Shown here: positions 38,827-50,180 of the stretch, one piece after another
Position numbering within the stretch: position 1 is the first letter of the stretch
How the letters are laid out: each line of letters begins with the position of its first letter
NCBI GenBank assembly: GCA_019916065.1
Contig: CM034244.1
Span: 32,333,933 to 32,397,932 of the forward strand
DNA: 64,000 nucleotides
Source of the DNA: Vitellaria paradoxa
Taxonomy: Eukaryota > Streptophyta > Magnoliopsida > Ericales > Sapotaceae
Direction of reading: 5' to 3'
The notes under the pieces: generated by a model
What the model saw: only the letters and a program-made list of their open reading frames with translations
The model's database searches: none
What the model was told of the DNA's origin: nothing
Translations under genes and position numbers: made by a program

Positions 38827-41800
38827 ATGGCCGATTCTGGGCAGAAGAAAGCAGAGCTCTTCGAACTCAACAATGGGACGATGCAAGTTAAGGTCTCTAA
38901 CTACGGTTGCACCATCACTTCCCTGTCCGTCCCCGACAAACATGGTATTTTCCTTGCTCTAATTCCCATCCTCTTCCTCCTCAATTCATCTTCTCATTCT
39001 TTTATTGATTTCTCAAGGAAAACTGGCCGATGTTGTTCTTGGATTCGACTCTCTCGAGCCCTATCTGGTCAGTTTCTCCATCTTCTTCTTCTTCTTCTTC
39101 TTCTTCTTCTTCTTGTCTTTTAATGACATCATTATTTCTGGTTTTTTTCTCTTTTCATTAAGGGAAGTCTCTGAAAATATATCCAATTTGATTATTTGTT
39201 GTAAAAGAAAAAAATTGCACTTTTGAATTTATTGATTGTAGCCGTCGTTATGATTTTGGTTTTGGTAATTTGTGTTTTGTGGATGATCTATCTTTTTTTC
39301 TCATATTGATCTGCCTTTGATATGATTTGATCAGAAAGGGGCTGCACCTTTCTTTGGGTGCATTGTGGGTCGGGTCGCGAACCGGATCAAAGATGGCAAG
39401 TTCACAATCGATGGGGTTCAATACGCCTTGCCCATTAACAACCCCCCAAATAGTCTCCATGGTACAATTTCCTCAATCTTAGAACTTCAACTAAGGCTTT
39501 GTTCAGTTTAAAAAAAACAGCTAAAAGTTTTTCTTTGTCTTATATGACTTTTTTTTTTAGCTAAAATTTAATTTTCATTTTAGAAGTCGTAGCTAATAGC
39601 ATTCGTGAAGGAAGAAAATAAAAAAAAAATTACATTTTTTTAGATAAAAGCTATCTATTTAGAAAAAAAAAAAAAAAAAAAAAACAACAAAAAAAGCTAA
39701 TTTTTTTTAATTTTTTCTACTTAATTTTTTTTTAAACAGAGGTGAATTTTTTAATTTTTTTTCCTACAAATACGATTGACACATTTAAAAGTTACAACTT
39801 CTTAAAAAAAATTACTGAAAAAAAGTCATATAAGACGAAAAAAAGCTAAAAGCTTTTTTTTGTAAAAAAAATACCCTAAGTTCAGTACGCAAAATTATTT
39901 TGATGAAATTGAGATTCCATAATTGCGATCACAATTTGATGGCATTTTGCTTCTTCCTATTGTCATAAACTTACATTAAACAGAAATTGTTTTTTTTTTT
40001 TTTTTTTTTTTCTTTTAAATCCTGGTTTGGTTTCACCAACTGTGAGGTTCCTGGTCAGTTGATGTTGTGGTTTAAATCAATTTCAAACCATATCACAGGC
40101 AAAGACAATCAGTAAGAAAAGCAAGAGTATCAAATGAGTGATAGGAATGAAAAACCAAGGAAAGCACACAAGTTAATTTATGATGAAAAAACAACTTGAA
40201 AAGGAGAATGCAGAGATAGGGCAGAATGACATCCTTTCGGACATGCAACTTAACCTAAATTAGCATTAATTTTACCAATTACATGGGGTTTTGGTCATGC
40301 TAATATTCAAATTATAGATTAAAGAGCTTTAGAAAAATACAGCTGAATTCTACTCATACGTTAATATGCATATCTTCCCATTTAATGGGTCTCAATTTTT
40401 AAGAACATAGAGGTTGAGTTGTTAATTGTTGTAGCTGCACCTGTAAGTTCCTGTCTTCTTGGCTTTCCTGACTTCCAAGTTCTAACAATAGAGAGTACTT
40501 GAAGAAAAGCTTTCTTTGGCTAAGCTTAAGTCTTTGTTTAGGAGAGTGGGAGAGGAAGGGAAGGGAACTAAAGTAAATGAGAGAAGTGGGAGAGGAAGGG
40601 AAGGGAACTGAAGTAAATGAGAGAAGTGGGAAGGGAAGGGAAGGGAAGGAAAGTGAAGGGAGTGGCGGTTAATTATTTTTTTTTCTTCTTTAGAAGAGAT
40701 GGGAAGGAGAATGGAGGGTAAGGTAAAAAAATATGGTTGAAAATACCTTTATACTTTGTCCTTCCATTCACCTCCTGCCAAATAAGGTAAATCTTTTTAC
40801 CCTCTCTTATTCCCTTCCCTTCCTCTCCATTCACCTTCTCCCTAACAAAGGCTAAGTGAAGACTCCCCCTAGTTTGAGGGCAGTTTCTTTGATCTGTTGT
40901 ACATATTGATGTACTGACAAGTTATCTATTAAAACTTGAGCTCTGATGAAAATTCATATGGATGCAGATTTTGTAGTTTCTTGCCTTGCAAAATATTTTC
41001 CTTTAATAGCTGGTTATACAGTCTAGCTTTCCAAGATTAACCTAGCCATCATGTCCTTGGTCCATCACTCACAAGATGATGTTGATGCTCCCTACATTAA
41101 CTTGTTGCACCTACTTTTACTCCAGATTATCAGCATTAATTACATCATCATGGGATACAATTGCTGTTTCTTAGTTAATAGTGGTTACTTCTTGTGGCAC
41201 TATTTTTTATGAAATGTTTTGGTAATTAATCCAACTATTTCTTTTTGCTTGTGTATACTTTTTCTTCAAATTGCTTTTTTATTATTTGTCCACAAGCTAT
41301 TATCCCTTTTCTTGTATAACAAAAGTTAATTGGATGATTAGGAGCATTGTTTCTTAGGTTCTGTTTGTTTCACCGCAAGTAGGAAAAAAATAATTTCAGA
41401 GGAAAAAAAAATCAGTTGATTGTTTACTTGTAAATTTGGGGGAGGGGGAAGTTCCAAGTTTCTTGCAAAATATTGGAAAAGAAGCTCTGGATAAATCTAG
41501 AAATTGTTTTCCATAAATGAAAGATTATCCAAATCATTTAATAATCTAGCTAAAATTTTGAATTTAAATAGAGTTAACATCCATATTTACTAGCTATTTA
41601 GGTGCATCTTTTGTTATTTATTTCTATATTTAATAGTGAGAATTAGTGTAAATGATCATTGTATGGTCGATTTCATTAAAAAAATTCTAGATATATTTTC
41701 AAATTTCTTTTACCAAACAATTGAAAACTTTTGAGAAAAAAATATTGCTTACAAATATATTTTGAATTTTATTTTCTGGTGAAACAAGTAGAACTTTTGG

Positions 41801-42872
41801 GGGGATAGTAGCATCTTCTTTGAATACCATTTTTTCTTTCTTTCTTGAGAACATCAAAGGTGCACTATACATGGGGGTGGGGGAAATATTGTTACTCCCC
41901 GGTTCAAACCCAGGTACATGTGTGTGGGGATGCCAAGATCCAACCGCTTGATCTAGCCCCTTGCTCTTCGAATAACATATTGAGGAAGCAAAAACTCAAT
42001 GATTTAGTCCCATATACCTTGATTCTTTTGAACTTTTCTTTCTTTTTAGGTGGATTCAAGGGCTTTGATAAGGTGGTTTGGGATGTTGTTGAATACAAAC
42101 AGGGAGAAAATCCATCAATTACTTTCAAATATCAGAGTCATGATGGGGACGAAGGTACCATCTCTCTCCCCCCCAAACCCCCCCCCCCCCCCCAAAAAAA
42201 AAAAAACTGCAGATACAAGCCTAATTCTTCTGTTGCTTCTCGAAACCAGGTTACCCGGGGGATGTTTCTGTGACGGCAACTTACACCCTCACTTCGACCA
42301 CGACTATGAGGCTTGACATGGAGGCCATACCTGAAAATAAGCCCACTCCTATCAGTTTAGCTCAGCACTCTTACTGGAATTTGGCCGGTCATGATTCTGG
42401 GAACATACTCGACCATTCAGCTCAGATATGGGCACTGCACATAACTCCTGTGGATCAGAACACAATCCCAACTGGGGGGATCATGCCAGTTAAAGGCACC
42501 CCCTTCGACTTCACTACCGAGAAGAAAATCGGGAGCTCGATCGGTGAAGTTGGCTTAGGCTATGACCACAACTACGTGCTCGATTGTGGGGATGAGAAAA
42601 TGGGCTTGAAACACGCTGCCAAGGTGAAGGACCCGTCAAGTTCAAGGGTCCTAAACTTATGGACAAATGCTCCCGGAATGCAGTTCTACACTGCTAACTA
42701 TGTCAACGGAATCGTAGGTAAGGGCGGCGCTGTTTATGGGAAGCACTCGGGGGTCTGTTTGGAGACGCAGGGATTTCCTAACGCCATTAATCAGCCAAAC
42801 TTCCCATCTGTTGTTGTTAAACCTGGTGAGAAGTATCAGCATAGCATGCTGTACGAGTTCTCAGTAGAGTAA
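38827..42872 (+). CDS. aldose 1-epimerase (galactose mutarotase)
   Basis: It interconverts alpha and beta anomers of hexoses such as glucose and galactose. No signal peptide is evident at [14 protein letters not shown], so it is probably cytosolic. Five exons, 38827-38944, 39018-39067, 39335-39461, 42050-42154 and 42250-42872, join in frame to 340 aa, the usual family length. All introns are GT-AG. Diagnostic motifs are NSLHGG with H98, HSYWNLAGH with the proton-donating H173, GYDHNYVLD with D239, and [11 protein letters not shown] with the general base E305. [13 protein letters not shown], the conserved N-terminal strand, is encoded by exon 3. Intron 3 is 2.6 kb and loaded with MITEs. Nothing in the reading frame looks broken. 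Several paralogues normally exist in plants, and I cannot say which one this is. Confidence 0.95.
39083..39115 (+). repeat. (TTC)n microsatellite in epimerase intron 2
   Basis: About 11 TTC triplets lie within the intron 39068-39334, shortly after the donor. Open frames through it encode only Phe or Leu runs. Confidence 0.9.
39493..39880. mobile_element. foldback MITE in epimerase intron 3
   Basis: The left arm (AGGCTTTGTTCAG, then AGCTAAAAG, then GTCTTATATGACTTTTTTTT) and the right arm, complemented (AGCTTTTAGC, then GTCTTATATGACTTTTTTTC), are inverted copies extending inward for about 150 bases. Between them lie long A runs. It is related to 11771-12137 and 38164-38566. Transcribed through the intron, it could fold into a long hairpin. 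Confidence 0.65.
40532..40850. mobile_element. MITE-like element with purine-rich inverted ends
   Basis: Left end CTTTGTTTAGGAGAGTGGGA then GAGGAAGGGAAGGGAA. The right end, complemented, is CTTTGTTAGGGAGAAGGTGA then GAGGAAGGGAAGGGAA. Inside the left arm a 41-bp unit (GTGGGAGAGGAAGGGAAGGG then AACTRAAGTAAATGAGAGAA) is repeated in tandem. It sits in epimerase intron 3. Confidence 0.65.
42178..42206 (+). repeat. C16-A13 homopolymer junction in epimerase intron 4
   Basis: A run of about 16 C is followed at once by 13 A inside the 95-bp intron 42155-42249, preceded by shorter C runs. This is the shortest intron of the gene and the tract is close to its 3' half, where a branch point would be expected. 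Confidence 0.9.
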
Positions 42873-43133
42873 GGTATGGGGATAACCAATTGCTCTAGGA
42901 CAGTTGGCTAGAGCCCTTGGCTTCCCTAAGGGAGGTCAGGAGTTCGACTCCAAGGCCCAACAAGCCTTGGAGATACCCATACAAGATGTGAGTCTTGTAC
43001 TTAACCGGTTCGCGTGGTTTGTGAGGTATTGCGCGAGCCCCTGGTTTACTCATCGATTATGCGGTTCATTGAGGGCTGCAATAAATCGGTAGGGTTTTGG
43101 GTCAAAAAAAAAAAAAAAGTTATGGGAATGAAC
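42873..43133 (+). mobile_element. tRNA-derived SINE in the epimerase 3' UTR
   Basis: The element starts directly after the epimerase stop codon. An A-box-like GTTGGCTAGAGCCC lies at about 42903-42917, and a B-box-like AGGAGTTCGACTCC lies at about 42938-42951, near the spacing found in tRNA-derived SINEs. It ends in a poly(A) run at about 43104-43118. Flanks GGTATGGGGATAAC (42873-42886) and GTTATGGGAATGAAC (43119-43133) look like an imperfect 14-15-bp target-site duplication. It contributes its own AATAAA at about 43080. It is about 230 bp and has no coding capacity. Confidence 0.8.
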
Positions 43134-43139
43134 TACTTG

Positions 43140-43145
43140 AATAAA
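43140..43145 (+). terminator. candidate poly(A) signal of the epimerase gene
   Basis: AATAAA follows the 3' flank of the SINE, about 270 bases after the stop codon. If used, the SINE is part of the mature 3' UTR. A second AATAAA inside the SINE (about 43080) is an alternative. Plant signals are loose, so this is a candidate only. Confidence 0.4.
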
Positions 43146-43406
43146 GTCAGTCTGCTCTTTTGTCTTTTGACTGCTTTTTGATTGTTAATTTTCTTGGACC
43201 TAATAATAATAGTAATCATAATTTAATGTAAGTATGGATTTGATGTGGGATTGTTCTTCGCAGTGAATTGTTTTAGTAGTGACAATCGTCCAGCATTAAA
43301 GTTTTTGTTGTAGGAATTACAAATGTTAATGAATAGGCTCTTTTGTGTGTGTGTGTGTGTCAATCCTCGTGATGTCATCTTTCTATTTGGATGTTAGGGT
43401 AAGCTC

Positions 43407-43764
43407 CAGGGGTGAAAATGAGCTAAGTTTTTTTTTTTCTTTTTTATTTTTTTTTAACTTGAGCTCAATTCGTGACTGAAAAGAGTTCGATTGTTAGTTT
43501 GTTTAGAATCGAACTCGAGCTCGAGCTCGAGTTTGAAAAAACTTGGCTCAAATACTTGCGAGTCAGTTCGATAGAATAATATATATATATATATATATTG
43601 TATAATATTTATTTATTATATTTTAGATTAAAATGACATAGTTTTAGTTTAATCGAACTATTCACGAATCGATCTCAAACTTAAATTTTTCTTTATCGAG
43701 TTGAGCTCGAGCTGAATTCGAATAAGTTAAAGTTTGATTTAACTCGTCTTGTTTTCAACTCCTA
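43407..43764. mobile_element. hAT-like non-autonomous element (GAGCTCGAGCTCGAG type)
   Basis: The left end CAGGGGTGAAAATGAG and the right end, complemented, TAGGAGTTGAAAACAAG resemble each other, as hAT-type termini do. The interior carries the alternating GAACTCGAGCTCGAGCTCGA motif and its relatives (GAGTTGAGCTCGAGCTGAAT), a hallmark of a repeat common in plant genomes. A matching 8-bp target duplication was not found, so the boundary or the class may be off. Confidence 0.45.
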
Positions 43765-45434
43765 ATCTTTAAATCTCTCATCTCTTCTGAAATGAGGAAA
43801 GAATAAACCAAAAAAGGAAAAAGGTTGCTCCTTTGCTTATCTATTCTAAAGAATTTTTGTAAGAGGAGGTGATATCGATATTTGTCGAACTGGATGGTAG
43901 CTTCCTCTCTACTCTAAAATCTGGCTTCCCAAATCACATTGAAAATGCTCCGAGTACAGAAATCGGTGGATGCGACATATATGAAGTGGCGTGACCAAAC
44001 TGCAGATTAATACCGGGAAGTTTTTAGTTGGTATCAAGGGGAATAGAGAGTTGTGTTGGGTCCCATACACCATATTTTATGGGCTGTTTGAAATCTAAAA
44101 TAATAATAATAATAAATAAATAAATAAATAAAATAAAAAATTTAACAACTTTTGTCTTAGTGTTGTTATTGGATGTTTTTGAAAAAAATTATATTAGTTT
44201 GATAAAAATTTGTGAAAGTCGGAGGAGAAAGTAAAAAATTTAGAGAAAGTTGATAAAAATTAAAAATGTGTTTGATAAATTTTAATGTAAAAACAGCTTT
44301 TAAAAATTATTTATTTTTTTATTTCACTGCACGTATTACGAATTTACAAATTATCTCTAATTATTTCACTTTTTATCATTCTAAACACTCATATATATAT
44401 ATATATATATATAACTACTTGAATTCATTTAGTTCGAAATGATAATTTTAACCCTTGATGTGGGGTTTTGTTTTTTATTTTATTACTTTTATTTAATTTA
44501 TCTTATATATAAACTAGAAGAAGCTAACTTTTTTTAACATAGCAAACACCCCCCTTAAAAAAAAAAAAAAAAAAAACTTTTTAACTAGTTAAAAGAAGGT
44601 TCTTTTGGTTCTCAATTAAAACACTGCCGGGGAGTCTAAAATTCAAACTTTTCTATTTGAAGAAAAAATCCTTCCACCTCCGGCCGCAGTCACCACCACC
44701 TTTGACCACTATTACCGTGACCGCCACCGTTGACCAACCACCACCCAAGTAGCTTAATTTCTTTTGAGGCCCTACTTACATCTCAGTTATAATAATAACC
44801 AAATTAGCATCTACAAATAAAGAACCATACATATGGCAAGAGCCCGTGATACTTGAGCGTGCAATCAAATACCTCATTCCTAGGCAAAAGGCGGGTAAAA
44901 TTCATAGATTCCAAAAGATGGTACCTAAAACCATCAGAAATGGCGATTCCCATGGCCAATCAGTTCTACTTTAATCTGGTAGAAAGGGAATGACCTCGGA
45001 GTTAACTAACCTGGAGGAAATCAGGTCCCATCACAACTGCCACAGATTAAGCTATTCCAATTAAAAAAAAAAAAAAAAACCCCTGTTATCTGATATGTCA
45101 GTTCGAGAATTGTGCTGCAAATGCATTCACATTTTTCTAATTCAAAAAAAAATGTGAAATGGTTTTCGACCTCAATATCACCGGACTAACATCGAGACTT
45201 ACGACAGTCTCCCCCTTTTGGAAAGAAAAAGAAGTCCCATTTTGGGAAATAATAACCACAATCATGTCAATGTATGTTCATAGTGAGGAAAAAGGAGATG
45301 TCAGCCACGTAACATTGACATAGAACCATAGGATTTTATGCTCTCATACTATGTTAATTCAAAGAAAATGTTAATGTATTTGCACCGTTGAATTTTAAAT
45401 CTAACAGTCCTGATCGCAGAATTAGCATAGTTTT
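43765..45434. other. intergenic spacer
   Basis: AT-rich with (TAA)n near 44100-44110, (TA)n near 44392-44413 and A runs near 44556-44577 and 45063-45080. A CCACC-rich stretch at about 44675-44750 is not open in a gene-like way. A reverse MITE-family relative lies near 44265-44395. No gene is supported. Confidence 0.5.
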
Positions 45435-45519
45435 CCACAGTGATTCCACATACATGAATAATTTTAATCACATAGTCCCACAGTGAGTCCACATACATGA
45501 ATGATTTTAATCACATAGT
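45435..45519 (+). repeat. 43-bp tandem duplication
   Basis: CCACAGTGATTCCACATACA plus TGAATAATTTTAATCACATAGT at 45435 is repeated from 45478 with three or so changes. It lies about 330 bases beyond the stop of the minus-strand SnRK1 beta gene, possibly in or past its 3' UTR. Confidence 0.85.
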
Positions 45520-47554
45520 CGCAAACAGAAGGCCCAAGCATCGAAAGCCAATTCATTGCCATATGTAAGGATGTGGCTAATAACCACACCAAGGATAGGG
45601 GAGTACAAGGCATTTTTATACGTTCATTTCCTCCTTTGGGGATACACATTTTTTTTTTTTTTGGAAGAGGGGGGGGGGGAGGGGGGTTTTTACAACAGGA
45701 CATACATTTGCAAAAAAAAAAAAAAAAAGTCTACTCATCGGTATTTGTGAAAGCCACAACCTTTTTTTTTTCCTTTTTCTTTTCTTTTTTTTTTCATTTT
45801 TTTCTTTTTTGGAGGGGGGGGGGGACAGTTTTGTATGAAAATGAAAATTCATCTTTTCAGTGGCTTATAGAGGACAGCAGTAACGTACTTGGACTGGAAC
45901 CTATGAGTTAAGCCGAGACCAACCACAGACTGAGACGTCCGTCCTTTCTCTATGAAAAGGTGGTTAAGCACAACGTGTTTGGGCTTCGAAGAAGACGACG
46001 ACGAACAAGCTTCATCTGAATTTTGCCCATCGAGAACAGTTAGATGGAGCTGGGATGGAACTACTACTGGCTCTTTCGTGAAATCTTCCTCTCCCGGAAA
46101 AGTTCGACCGTAGCTGGAATCGGGCGATGGTGGGGCCTCAAACTCCGCAACACTTTCAAGGTTTTCGGGCACATAATCCTGCTCACGATAGCAAAACATA
46201 AGAATTCTGCATGTTTATATGAATGCACAGCAAAATTTGAAGAAAAGGGGGGTGACAAAGCAATGTGACTTGATGTAGGAAAATCTAACGGTCCAAATGC
46301 ATTCACACTGCTTTAATTCAAAAAAAATAAAAAATGAAAAAATAACGTGTATGTATCCGGACTGTTGAATTTTTAATCCAAACAGTGCTGATTGTTAGTC
46401 ACGGAGCTGACATAGCATTGCTATGTCAGGCCCCCCAGATCCAATTTGACACTCAGAGCAGACAGGAGGGATTCTAACAATGAAAAAGAATGGTCTCTTC
46501 GTGCAAGTTTTAGCAGCAAAGTGATTATCATTATTTCTACACATGACCTATAGGCAATCGCTAGTTCCATTCTAGTAAGCCAGCCCCCGGGCTAGCCTAA
46601 ATTTGCACTTCTACAAAGTTAATCCATCAGTCATTTCTGGGTCAAGGTGAAAATAAAAAGAGAGAGAATTTTTTTTGGGTAATTAAAAAAAAAAATAGGG
46701 AGAAACATTAATATGAAATCTGTTTAATGCTTGACCTCATTCAACACTGTCGTATAAGTCCCATTATTATTTGAACTCGCAAGGTACTAACTTGAGAAAA
46801 ATGAAGTTACAATGGAAACGATAACACAACAATTGGAAAAGAGAATAGTTAAAATAATATACATATAAAATAAAAATGTTTCTCTACCATGAGTTCTAAT
46901 GATTTACTATGGTCTGAGTCCTTTCGGCCCATTCCTATTAAGTTGAAATTGTTTGTGAGATTTATTTTATTGTATGGATGGATGAAGACACCATGGTTGA
47001 AGTTTATGTTCGGATTAGGCCAACTATGTTGTGCAGTACAAAATGTTGGACAAAACAGATATAGCATCTCCAAAAGTGCCAACCAGCTTGGTTTGTATGC
47101 CTCTTGGTTTTTCCTACTAGAGACTTTGATTAAATCCAGCCATCTTTTCTTTATTTCTAAGTTTTCTGGTAGCAGGTTTGGAAAATGGTTGACCTCCCAC
47201 CCTGCCCATCATGTATTCCATTACCACTGGACGAAACAAAGGAAAAACAGAAAATGCAATGGCATCACTGACAAATGGGTGTATATCTAAGATGAACATG
47301 CCGAGATGGATTGCATGGTACTTCCAGAGAGTGCATGTATGGAAATTAGAAGTGACCTTACTTCCCCTGGAATATAAGCCTAAAACATTCTAGTACAATG
47401 TTCACAGGTACTGTTAACAGTGTCAGAACAATCCAAAAACATCACCCAAATTTCCATTTTTTTCATGTTCAAAATCCTCCTTTCGATACATAAATGGCCT
47501 ATATATTTAGCACTTTTTTCTCCATATAAACCACAAATTTTGGCCCTAAAAATA

Positions 47555-47718
47555 GCAGCATCATGGATAATTATTTCATAGACCCGGTCTATTTATGCCC
47601 AATCAATAGAAACCAAACCATAGGGTAGTATGACCCAGATTCGTACATTTGCATGATATGTTTAATTTCTATTGGCTGGGCAAAGGTAGACCGGGTATAT
47701 GGAATAATTACCTGCTGC
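47555..47718. ncRNA. long hairpin with ~55-bp arms, function unknown
   Basis: The left arm, 47555-47612, runs from GCAGCATCATGG through AGACCCGGTCTATTTATGCC to AATAGAAA. Its complement reappears at 47666-47718 as GCAGCAGGTAATTATTCC, then ATACCCGGTCTACCTTTGCC, then AATAGAAA. The loop is about 53 bases. Arms pair with roughly a dozen mismatches, the range seen in young plant miRNA precursors, but also in foldback MITEs. It is in the large intron of the SnRK1 beta gene (either strand possible). I do not recognise a known miRNA in it. Confidence 0.4.
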
Positions 47719-48067
47719 TTCCACGCATTCACAATTTGTGCAAAAGTATATCATCTTACAACTTAGATACGTGTTATCCTAAGGATTGAACACCACCTCG
47801 CCCCTAGATTGCCAAAGTGGAGAGTGGAAGTAGAATCAAAACCTGAGGAGCAACTATTTCATGTAAACAACCAGGTAAACAGCTGCTCCAAGGCAAAATT
47901 TGTGGTTAACACAGCCATTGTTTGTTAAGATGCATTGATCAGTGTGCTGGTAGAAAACAACAAAACAAAAAAAAAATTCTGCCAAAAGGAGAGAGCACAG
48001 TTTTTAGTATCAGAATGTTCAGTTTGCATAGATGTTGCCGAAGGTTAGGTCTACATTTAGCAATACT

Positions 48068-48194
48068 ATCCCAACACCTCAACTAACAACTAACAGCAGG
48101 CACTGTATTCTTCCTTTCTTTAAGCTAAAACAACATCCCAACACATCAACCAACAACTAACACCTGGCACTGTATTCTTCCTTTCTTTAAGCTA
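48068..48194 (+). repeat. 67-bp tandem duplication
   Basis: ATCCCAACACCTCAACTAAC through GGCACTGTATTCTTCCTTTC to TTTAAGCTAA (48068-48127) is repeated at 48135-48194 with a few substitutions. It lies in the SnRK1 beta intron and has no coding role. Confidence 0.9.
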
Positions 48195-48479
48195 ACACAA
48201 AGTTTAATGTGAGTTGGTGGTCCAAAGGTGCATGCCTAAGTTATAGTTGCATGCTTGTGTCTGTGTAGAAGCAGAGTTCAAAGTTTCAGGTGCTGCAAAG
48301 CTCAATGCATGGTCAAACTCATAAATTAAGTCAGTCGCAAATTATACCACATTCAACATTTGGTTGATAAATTCATGGATTATTTTGAATTTGGCCTTCC
48401 AATTATCCAATGCCCTCACCTACTAATATATAACCATCATCTAGCAAACCACACTAAATCTATATTACAAATTGGCTCA

Positions 48480-49343
48480 GCTAATTTGACATTTGTCCTA
48501 CGTGTGGATGCGTGGATGCCCAGCGTTGCGCGGGGGGCGGAGCTTGAGGGCCGAGGGCGTGAGGGAGAGAGTTTCAAACTTTTGAAATTTGAAATTCATA
48601 TATACATATATATGCACTAGCGTTTGGCCATGCCTATGGCACTCAGATGACTGGAAGCCACACTCTCTCTCCCTTCCTATTTCTCTCTCTCTGTCTCTCT
48701 CTCGAGTGTTTTTATCGCAGTAATAATATTGCTGATTTGACATTTGTCTTACGTGGGATGCGTGGATGCCCAGCGTTGCGCGGGGGGCAGAGCTTGAGGG
48801 GCCAAGGGCCCAAGGGAGAGAGTTTCAAACTTTTGAAATTTGAAATTCATATATATATATATATATATATATGCACTAACGTTTGGCCGTGCCTATGGCA
48901 CTCAGATGATTGGAAGCCACACTCTCTCTCCCTCCCTATTTCTCTCTCTCTGTCTCTCTCTCAAGTGTTTTTATCGTAATATAATATTGCTGATTTGACA
49001 TCTCTCCTACGTGTGGATGCGTGGATGCCCAGCGTTGCGCAAGGGGCAGAGCCTGAGGGCCGAGGGGGAGAGTTTCAAACTTTTGAAATTTGAAATTCAT
49101 ATATATATATATATATATGCACTAGCGTTTGGCCATGCCTATGGCACTCAGATGATTGGAAGCAACACTCTCTCTCCCTCCCTATATCTCTCTCTCTGTC
49201 TCTCTCTCGAGTGTTTTTATCGTAATAAAAATATTGCTGATTTGACATCTGTCCTACGTGTGGATGCCCGGCGTTGCGCGGGGGACAGAGCCTGAGGGGC
49301 CGAGGGCCTGAGGGGGAGAGTTTCAAACTTTTGAAATTTGAAA

Positions 49344-49378
<35 letters not shown>

Positions 49379-50180
49379 TGGCATTTGGCCGTGCCTATGG
49401 CACTCAAATGATTGGAAGCCACACTCTCTCTCCCTCCCTATTTCTCTCTTCTTTCTCTCTCCCGAGTGTTTTATCGTAATAATATTAAAATAATTTACTA
49501 AAATAGGGTGAAATAGAATTATTTATTAAAGTAGGGCCAAAATACGTAAGTACCACTTACAACTTTAATTCAATAGCAATTTACCTAAAGTCGTAATTGG
49601 CACTTATGACTTTAACACAAGTTTATTAAATATTTAATCAAATTAAAATTATTTTTAATAAAAAATTAAGTAATAATAAAATAAATATTTTACTCATAAA
49701 AAATTAACAATAAAATAAATATTCTACTCAAATCATTAATTTAATAATAATTAATTTTAATTTTATAAAATTAAGTTATTTTAACATGTAATTATTATTT
49801 ATTAAAAACTCATTTTAATTTAATAAAATCAATCATTTTAGTAGTAAATTTTTATTTTTATTTTAATAAATGGTTTGATAATATATTAATTTTTATTAAA
49901 AATAATTTTAGTTTAATTAATATTTAAATAAACTAAAATATGAACTTGTATTAAAGTCGTAAGTGGCACTTATCACTTAAACTGAAGTTGTAAGTAGCAC
50001 TTTATCACTTTAAAAAAAATATTCAACAAAATATGGGAATAGTAAGAGTGTATTTTCATGTAGAGTGACCGAAAAGACAACTAAATTAGAGAGAAAAAGA
50101 AAAATAATTCTGACCATTGAACAAATCTAACAGTAAAAAATATGCCAAATTCAAATTCTTTGGCTTCTTTATTATATAGA
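48480..50180 (-). mobile_element. Helitron with four tandem 3' ends
   Basis: On the minus strand the 5' end reads TCTATATAATAAAGAAG from 50180, preceded by A. Going left, four units of about 247-255 bp follow. Each contains the hairpin GTGCCATAGGCAC, then GGCCAAACG and CTAG followed by T, a textbook Helitron 3' terminus. The CTAG positions are 48617-48620 (intact), 48876 (TTAG on the minus strand), 49122 (intact) and 49378 (CCAG). Each unit also has a CT/GA microsatellite, an AT run and a GC-rich CCCGCGCAACGCTGGGCA block. No helicase is coded. The 5' portion is similar to units in the 5.5-11.2 kb array. Confidence 0.8.

Noticed and set aside
41846..41990. B-box-like GGTTCAAACCC near 41901, possible SINE or tRNA remnant
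   Set aside because: No A box, cloverleaf, poly(A) tail or target duplication could be found around it.
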